DNA of 64,000 nt, from the NCBI RefSeq assembly GCF_014287355.1, contig NZ_JACOPE010000001.1, forward strand, positions 1,116,001 to 1,180,000, written 5' to 3'. Position numbers and translations under genes: made by a program. Origin of the DNA: Ruminococcus hominis. GTDB taxonomy: Bacteria > Bacillota > Clostridia > Lachnospirales > Lachnospiraceae. The notes under the pieces were generated by a model, which saw nothing but the letters and a program-made list of their open reading frames with translations, searched no databases and had not been told where the DNA came from. Positions 58,629-64,000 of the stretch are shown here, piece after piece (the stretch's first letter is position 1; every line of letters begins with the position of its first letter).

Positions 58629-60998
58629 ATGGAAATACAGAAGATACAGATTTTATCCAATATAGAAGAATCTATGCATTCGCATAAGAATGTCGAACTT
58701 TTGTATATATTAATGGGACATGTGGATATTACGATAAATGGGGAATGTTTTCAGGCAAATTCAAAAGATATTGTATTGATTAATTCAGATGAGATTCATA
58801 GTTGGAAAGAATATCAGAATGCACTGTTATGTCGGATTTATATTGATTATTATGAGTTGAAACAGGTTCTGAAGAAAGAAAATGTATATTTTGTATGTAA
58901 CAGTGTAAGAGATTCGGAAACAGATTATGCAAGAATGCGCTATATATTAGAAGCTGTTTTGAAAAAATATCAAGAAGATGCCAATGGATTCTGGGTAAAG
59001 AGTTTGTATTATTCTTTGTTGGAGGCATTGAAAGCGCAATATTTAGACGCAGACAGAAGCCGGGATGATTATGAGACTGTAAATGATAAAGTCAGGAAGG
59101 TTATAAATTACATACAGAGTAATTATCAGCGTGCCATAAATCTGAGTGATGTTGCAGAACAATTCTATATGTCTGAATCATCTTTTTCTCGTTTTTTTAA
59201 AAAAGAAACAGGAAAAGGTTTTACGGAATATGTAAGAAGTTTACGACTTGAGCACGCCAAGGAAGAATTACAGTTTTCTAATCGGTCAATTACGGAGATT
59301 TCATATGATTGTGGATTCTCTAACATATCGGTATTTAATAAAAACTTTAAACAGGTATTTTCTATTACACCAAAAGAGTATAGACAAAATCTAAGACAGA
59401 AAGAAACAGATGTACAAGAGTCAGATATGATAGGACTTGAAGCATACTTGCAACATGCAGAAGAAAAAAAGCAATCAAAAGAAAAGGAAGAACAGAAAAT
59501 CTGTCTGGATCTGCAGCAGGGAGAGGTATTAAAAAATGTAGCAAATACAAGTATGAATGCAGGGATGTTCGCAGATTTATTGGAAGCAAAGGTTCAAAAG
59601 CATGTGTCGACAATAATTGAGGATTTGGGATTGAAGTATGTACATATTGCGAATCCGTTTGATCCGATATTGAAAATTCGTTCCGGTCATGAGACGAAAC
59701 AGATGAATTTTGAAAAAGTAGATGCAGTATTAGATTTCTTGCTGGAACAAGGAGTGTGCCCAGTCTTAGAATTGTCAGAACGCCGCAGAAAGAGAATCGT
59801 GAATATTGGCTCAGATAAAGAGTTTGAAGAAACTAAGAAAGATGAGATCTTTTTATCTTTAGAAGAATGGGAACAAGTAGTTAATGCACTTATAGGACAT
59901 CTTGTGGAGTATTATACTACGAAAGAAGTCAGTAAATGGATGTTTGAAATCTGGTATGACCCGGAAAAGGTGACAGGAGCTGGGAAAATCCCATATAAGG
60001 TTCTATATGAGCGTACATGGAAGATCATTAGAAAATATATTCCTGAAGCTAAGATAGGTGGAAGTGGATTGAATGCAGGAATGCTTGGAGATACATTAAA
60101 AGAGCAGTTGTGCTGGTGGAAGGAACGCTATGACAGACCGAATTTTTTGACTTTCATAAGCTATCCATATCAGGTAGAACAGAGAGAAATACAAGAAAAA
60201 GGAAACCACTACAGTCTTCTTAGCGTTGAATCGGACACGCATTTTGTTAAACAGGATATAGAATCTTATTATGATCTTCTTGATTCTATAGAATATCCGG
60301 ATACACCACTCTGGTTGACGGAGTGGAATACATCACTTTCTGAGCGAAATATTTATAACGACAGTTGTGCAAAGGCGTGTCATATGTTAATGCAGATGGT
60401 GGATTCACAGGGAAAATTGGAACAGATGGACTACAGTAGCATCAGTGACTGGCCTTCTCAGTATTTTGATTCAACGTCTCCATTGATAGGAGCGAATGGA
60501 TTGATTACAAAAGATGGTATATTAAAGCCGGCATATTATGCGATGGAATTCTGGGGATGGCTTGGAGAAAGGCTGCTCGGAAAAGGACTACATTATATCG
60601 CTACATCTCAACATAGGGAAACCATTCAGATTTTGGCATTTAATGCAAAGCAGTTTAGTTATAGCTATAATATGAAAAATGAAAATACCATTGAAGTAAA
60701 AGAGCTTCCGTTTATATTTCGAAATAATGATAAATTGAAGATGCAGTTCGAATTAAAAAATTTACGGAATGGAAGGCATAAAGTTTGTATTTACAGAGTA
60801 AGTGAAGCTTATGGAAATGTGTTGGCAGAGTGGGGAAAGCTCGGCTATTCAAAAGAACTGATGCGATCAGAAATTTCATATTTAAAACAAATATGTATTC
60901 CACGGATGGAAGTGAAGTATTTGCAAATAAGTGAAGATGTTATGCAATTGGATATTCTATTAGAAGCAAATGAGATGGCGTTCATACAAATATTATAA
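58629..60998 (+). CDS. AraC-family regulator fused to GH39-like domain (paralog 4)
   Basis: A 789-residue regulator. The cupin-like sensor is at about 15-75 (MHSHKNVELLYILMGHVDIT), the AraC domain at about 155-255 (NLSDVAEQFYMSESSFSRFF and EISYDCGFSNISVFNKNF), and the GH39-like part at about 300-785. The nucleophile region reads WLTEWNTS (near 562), while the acid/base region reads FEIWYDPEK (near 437) in place of WNEP, so activity is doubtful. It lies 78 bases after the isomerase-like gene and upstream of GPH symporter 3 and a carboxylesterase, its likely targets. Confidence 0.87.
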   Translation: MEIQKIQILSNIEESMHSHKNVELLYILMGHVDITINGECFQANSKDIVLINSDEIHSWKEYQNALLCRIYIDYYELKQVLKKENVYFVCNSVRDSETDYARMRYILEAVLKKYQEDANGFWVKSLYYSLLEALKAQYLDADRSRDDYETVNDKVRKVINYIQSNYQRAINLSDVAEQFYMSESSFSRFFKKETGKGFTEYVRSLRLEHAKEELQFSNRSITEISYDCGFSNISVFNKNFKQVFSITPKEYRQNLRQKETDVQESDMIGLEAYLQHAEEKKQSKEKEEQKICLDLQQGEVLKNVANTSMNAGMFADLLEAKVQKHVSTIIEDLGLKYVHIANPFDPILKIRSGHETKQMNFEKVDAVLDFLLEQGVCPVLELSERRRKRIVNIGSDKEFEETKKDEIFLSLEEWEQVVNALIGHLVEYYTTKEVSKWMFEIWYDPEKVTGAGKIPYKVLYERTWKIIRKYIPEAKIGGSGLNAGMLGDTLKEQLCWWKERYDRPNFLTFISYPYQVEQREIQEKGNHYSLLSVESDTHFVKQDIESYYDLLDSIEYPDTPLWLTEWNTSLSERNIYNDSCAKACHMLMQMVDSQGKLEQMDYSSISDWPSQYFDSTSPLIGANGLITKDGILKPAYYAMEFWGWLGERLLGKGLHYIATSQHRETIQILAFNAKQFSYSYNMKNENTIEVKELPFIFRNNDKLKMQFELKNLRNGRHKVCIYRVSEAYGNVLAEWGKLGYSKELMRSEISYLKQICIPRMEVKYLQISEDVMQLDILLEANEMAFIQIL

Positions 60999-61024
60999 AA
61001 AATAAAAAAGTATCTAATAAATGG

Positions 61025-61073
61025 AAAGAAGCAAAAATCGACAAATATATACTTGATTTTTGCTTCTTTTTTT
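61025..61073 (+). terminator. Rho-independent terminator after AraC paralog 4
   Basis: AAAGAAGCAAAAATC and GATTTTTGCTTCTTT pair around a 15-base loop and run into Ts. Confidence 0.88.
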
Positions 61074-61185
61074 ATAACAGTAATCTTATTTTCAAGCAGG
61101 AAGAATTATAAGACAAAAATGAATTAGTTTTGCGTTCATATAAATTCTAAAATATAGACATCAAAGAAAAAGGAGGAAGGTTTCA

Positions 61186-62586
61186 ATGAAAATTAAAAAC
61201 GGAAAAAAAGAAAACGTAGGACCGATTCAAGTCGGTGCGTATGGAATGGGTAACTTTGCATGTCAGTTGTCTTTTACAATGGTAAACATGTATCTTGCTT
61301 ATTTTTATACAGATGTATTTGGATTGTCTGCTGCAGCAGTGGCAACACTTCTGCTTGTAGCAAAAGTATGGGATGGTATCAATGATCCGATGATGGGAGC
61401 GATTATGGATAAAACCTATACAAAAGTGGGAGGATATCGTACTTATATTATTGCCGGAGCAATTGCGTTGGTAGTATTTACAATACTGACATTCAGTGTA
61501 CCGAATTTTGGAAGTACAACCAAGCTTGTGTATGCATATGTTACATACATTGGTCTGGGAATGGCATATACAGTAATGAATGTTCCATTTAATGCATTAC
61601 CATCGAGAATGACAGACACACCAAAGCGTCTGAATCAGTTATTTGCATCCAGTATGTGGGCAGGAGCTCTTGGAAGCACTGTTTTAGGGATGTGCACGAT
61701 GCCATTGATTATGTTACTTGGAAAAGGAGTACAGGAAGCCGGATATCAGAAGACAGCAATTGGTTATGCGGTTGTTTCATTACCATTAGTATTGCTTATG
61801 GTTCATTTGTGTAAGGAGAATCCGAATATTGCGAAGGCAAAAGCAATTGCGGATGCACAGAATAGAGATAAGGGTACATCGTTTGTGGGATTTTTAAAAT
61901 CCATTTTCTCAAATAAAAATTTACTTTGTGTATATGCATATATGTTCTGTGCAATGTTCAGTCAGATTGGAAGAGCCTGTACAGCATTTTACTACTATAT
62001 GTTCTGCGTAGGTAATATGGCATTGGCTTCTGTACTGATGTCAATAGGAAGTTTAGTCAGTCTTGTATTGATTCCATTTATACCAACAATGATTGCGAAG
62101 TTTGGAAAGAAAAAAGTAGTTATCGTATCACAGATTATTCAGATTGTTGGTCTGGTTATGATGTTTGCAGGTCCATACACAAACATTCCATATACAATTG
62201 TTGCAAATCTGATCTATGGTCTTGGTGGAGGATACAGTGCATGTGTAGGTTCTATGATCGTAGATGCACTGGATAATTACGAATATCAGACAGGTGTCAG
62301 AAATGATGGAGTTGCATTTGCATTTAACGGATTAATGACAAAGATTTCTTCTGCAATCGCAGGTTCTGTTGGACTTATGGTTATGGCTGCATTTGGATAT
62401 ACAAATGGTGCAGATTTAACAGCAAGAGCACTGACAGGTATTAATGTTGGTGTTAATATTGTTCCTCTTGTAGCTGCTGCAGTAGCAATCGTCCCAATGC
62501 TGATCTTTGATTTAAATGAAACAAAGATGGAGAAGGTTCGTGCTGAATTAAAAGAAAGAAGAGAAGCACTTTTAAATGAGCAATAA
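61186..62586 (+). CDS. GPH-family glycoside:cation symporter (paralog 3)
   Basis: A 466-residue transporter with about twelve helices. The family motif is FYTDVFGLSAAAVATLLLVA and WDGINDPMMGAIMDKTYTKV. It differs from the two others in replacing KSKWG with YTKVG, so it may prefer another glycoside. AGGAGGAAGG precedes the ATG. It is followed by a type-B carboxylesterase 21 bases later, which couples import with deacylation. Confidence 0.9.
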   Translation: MKIKNGKKENVGPIQVGAYGMGNFACQLSFTMVNMYLAYFYTDVFGLSAAAVATLLLVAKVWDGINDPMMGAIMDKTYTKVGGYRTYIIAGAIALVVFTILTFSVPNFGSTTKLVYAYVTYIGLGMAYTVMNVPFNALPSRMTDTPKRLNQLFASSMWAGALGSTVLGMCTMPLIMLLGKGVQEAGYQKTAIGYAVVSLPLVLLMVHLCKENPNIAKAKAIADAQNRDKGTSFVGFLKSIFSNKNLLCVYAYMFCAMFSQIGRACTAFYYYMFCVGNMALASVLMSIGSLVSLVLIPFIPTMIAKFGKKKVVIVSQIIQIVGLVMMFAGPYTNIPYTIVANLIYGLGGGYSACVGSMIVDALDNYEYQTGVRNDGVAFAFNGLMTKISSAIAGSVGLMVMAAFGYTNGADLTARALTGINVGVNIVPLVAAAVAIVPMLIFDLNETKMEKVRAELKERREALLNEQ

Positions 62587-62607
62587 GAATGGAGAAATTA
62601 GGTTAGT

Positions 62608-63936
62608 ATGAAATGTGTAACAACAAAATCAGGTAAAATCGAAGGCGTAGAGGAGAACGGATATACGATATTTAAAGGAATTCCATATGCGAAACCTCCT
62701 GTCGGGGAGCTTCGATGGAAGGCACCACAGCCGATAGAACCATGGGATGGAGTGTATCATGCAGATACATTTCAGAAACGTGGCTGGCAGGAAGGCGATG
62801 TAGAAGGAGAAGTTCCTTTCTGGAAAGAAAAATTAGTGAAAGAGTTTTATGATGATCTGAGTTATACGCCAGAAATGAGTGAAGACAGTTTATATCTGAA
62901 TATATGGACTCCGGCAGAAAAGTCAGATGAGAAGCTTCCGGTTGCATTTTGGATTCATGGTGGTGGATTTGGAAGTGGCTGGAGTTGGGAAAAAGAATTT
63001 GATGGAGAAGCGTATTGCAAAAAAGGAGTTATTTTAGTAACAATTGCATATCGGCTTGGAATGTGGGGCAATTTGGTTCATCCATGGTTAAATGAAGAAA
63101 ATGAACATGGCGTGTCTGGAAATTATGGAATTCTGGATCAGATAGAAGCACTGAAGTGGGTATATGAGAATATTGAAAATTTCGGTGGAGATTCAAATAA
63201 TATTACTGTATTTGGACAATCAGCAGGTGCTATGAGTACACAATTCCTTGTATCAACAGAGTTGTCTGGAAACATGATTTCAAAAGCGATATTCCAGAGT
63301 GGAGGGGCTCATAACAATGAAGCTCTTGCGGGACGTACATGGGAAGAAACAATGAAGATTGGTGAAGAATTTGTGGCGTATACAAAGGCTGCTACGTTGG
63401 AAGAATTACGTGCAATGCCGGCAAAAAAACTACAAGAATTGACGGAAGAATTTGCTGAGAAAAAACATGAGATGATTTTATTTATGCCGGTTACAGATGG
63501 ATATGTATTTAAAGAAAATACGACCGATTGTTTAAATAACAATCATGTAAAACAGATTCCGTATATGCTGGGAACAACAGAAGCAGATCTGTTTGTAACT
63601 CCTGAAATGATAGAAAAGGGAGAAAAGACAGCTCTTTATAAAGGCTGTATTGAATGGAGCCAGAAGGCGGAAGAACTTTGGAACCAGCCATCTTATGTAT
63701 ATTACTTTAAGAGACATCTGCCAGGAGATGAATGGGGAGCATTCCATTGTGCGGAACTGTGGTATATGTTTGGTACCATGGATCGTTGCTGGCGCCCATG
63801 GGAAGAACATGACAGACAGTTGAGCGAAGATATGATGAATTATTGGACTCAGTTTATGCATACAGGAAAACCGGCGGATGAAGATGAATGGGAACCTTGT
63901 ACAAAAGAAAATCCAGCTGTAAAAGTGCTTGAATAA
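62608..63936 (+). CDS. Type-B carboxylesterase (paralog 2)
   Basis: A 442-residue alpha/beta hydrolase. FKGIPYAKPPVGELRWKAP is the typical N-terminus, FWIHGGGFGSGWS near 115 the oxyanion hole, VFGQSAGAMSTQFL near 207 the nucleophilic Ser, GTTEADLF near 326 the acidic residue, and GAFHCAELWYMF near 378 the His. It is somewhat shorter than usual (about 500) but all catalytic elements are there. It is co-transcribed with GPH symporter 3. The likely role is deacylation of the imported glycoside. The last 64 bases of the window after it hold nothing that I can name. Confidence 0.88.
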   Translation: MKCVTTKSGKIEGVEENGYTIFKGIPYAKPPVGELRWKAPQPIEPWDGVYHADTFQKRGWQEGDVEGEVPFWKEKLVKEFYDDLSYTPEMSEDSLYLNIWTPAEKSDEKLPVAFWIHGGGFGSGWSWEKEFDGEAYCKKGVILVTIAYRLGMWGNLVHPWLNEENEHGVSGNYGILDQIEALKWVYENIENFGGDSNNITVFGQSAGAMSTQFLVSTELSGNMISKAIFQSGGAHNNEALAGRTWEETMKIGEEFVAYTKAATLEELRAMPAKKLQELTEEFAEKKHEMILFMPVTDGYVFKENTTDCLNNNHVKQIPYMLGTTEADLFVTPEMIEKGEKTALYKGCIEWSQKAEELWNQPSYVYYFKRHLPGDEWGAFHCAELWYMFGTMDRCWRPWEEHDRQLSEDMMNYWTQFMHTGKPADEDEWEPCTKENPAVKVLE

Positions 63937-64000
63937 TATTGGTTAAGAGACTTTATATCATTTATCCTACCCTAAAATACATATAAAGCATCTTAATATA

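Overview
The window is low-GC Firmicutes DNA, most likely from a gut Lachnospiraceae (Dorea / Mediterraneibacter / Blautia-like; the genus is not resolved). The reasons are AGGAGG-type ribosome binding sites on nearly every gene, a PdaA-type sporulation cortex deacetylase, GPH sugar symporters paired with large AraC regulators, Rpn-type nuclease remnants, and Pta/butyrate-kinase genes. I found no rRNA, tRNA or CRISPR array.

Layout. (1) 1-6352: the end of an NSS amino-acid symporter with a possible tiny subunit, a molybdenum hydroxylase of the xanthine dehydrogenase type with a four-cluster ferredoxin, and a MarR regulator with a MATE exporter. (2) 6449-18632: FGGY sugar kinase, two tandem MATE exporters, pdaA, HAD phosphatase, a VanH-like D-2-hydroxyacid dehydrogenase with glycerate kinase, an IS4-family insertion sequence, SGNH esterase and AzlCD exporter. 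(3) 18629-19429: about 800 bp without a gene, holding a 272-bp imperfect inverted repeat followed by a roughly 53-bp-periodic array of hairpins. (4) 19430-29527: a compact acyl-thioester cluster, with a divergent PucR-type regulator and then thiolase-fold enzyme, DUF35 Zn-ribbon protein, acyl carrier protein, phosphotransacylase, butyrate/acyl kinase, a DUF1097-like membrane protein, an MFS transporter and an Old-Yellow-Enzyme-type Fe-S flavoenzyme. Two of its internal promoters share a conserved element. I cannot name the substrate; this is the best candidate for an undescribed pathway. (5) 29732-63936: a carbohydrate island with four AraC regulators fused to GH39-like domains, three GPH symporters, a GH43 glycosidase, four esterases (CE1-like, acetyl-xylan-esterase-like and two type-B carboxylesterases), a five-gene Dpp/Opp-type ABC importer, a sugar-phosphate isomerase-like TIM barrel, and NTF2-like proteins. 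The combination fits uptake and deacylation of decorated hemicellulose such as acetylated or feruloylated xylan.

How the genes work together. In region 5 the AraC-GH39 proteins probably sense oligosaccharides through a GH39-like domain with mostly degraded catalytic residues and switch on the neighbouring transporters and esterases. In region 4 the thiolase/DUF35/ACP group would make or cleave a carbon chain on a thioester. Pta and the kinase could then turn the acyl product into an acid plus ATP, while the flavoenzyme reduces an unsaturated intermediate and the MFS protein moves substrate or product.

A family of palindromic repeats (core GGGACGGAGTTTAGTGGC) occurs at about twelve intergenic sites. 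Four plus-strand genes use the TAG at the start of the repeat as their stop codon. One copy has been split by the IS4 element with a 9-bp target duplication. Two genes look broken: an NTF2-like gene with an in-frame TAA, and an Rpn-type nuclease gene that has lost its core.
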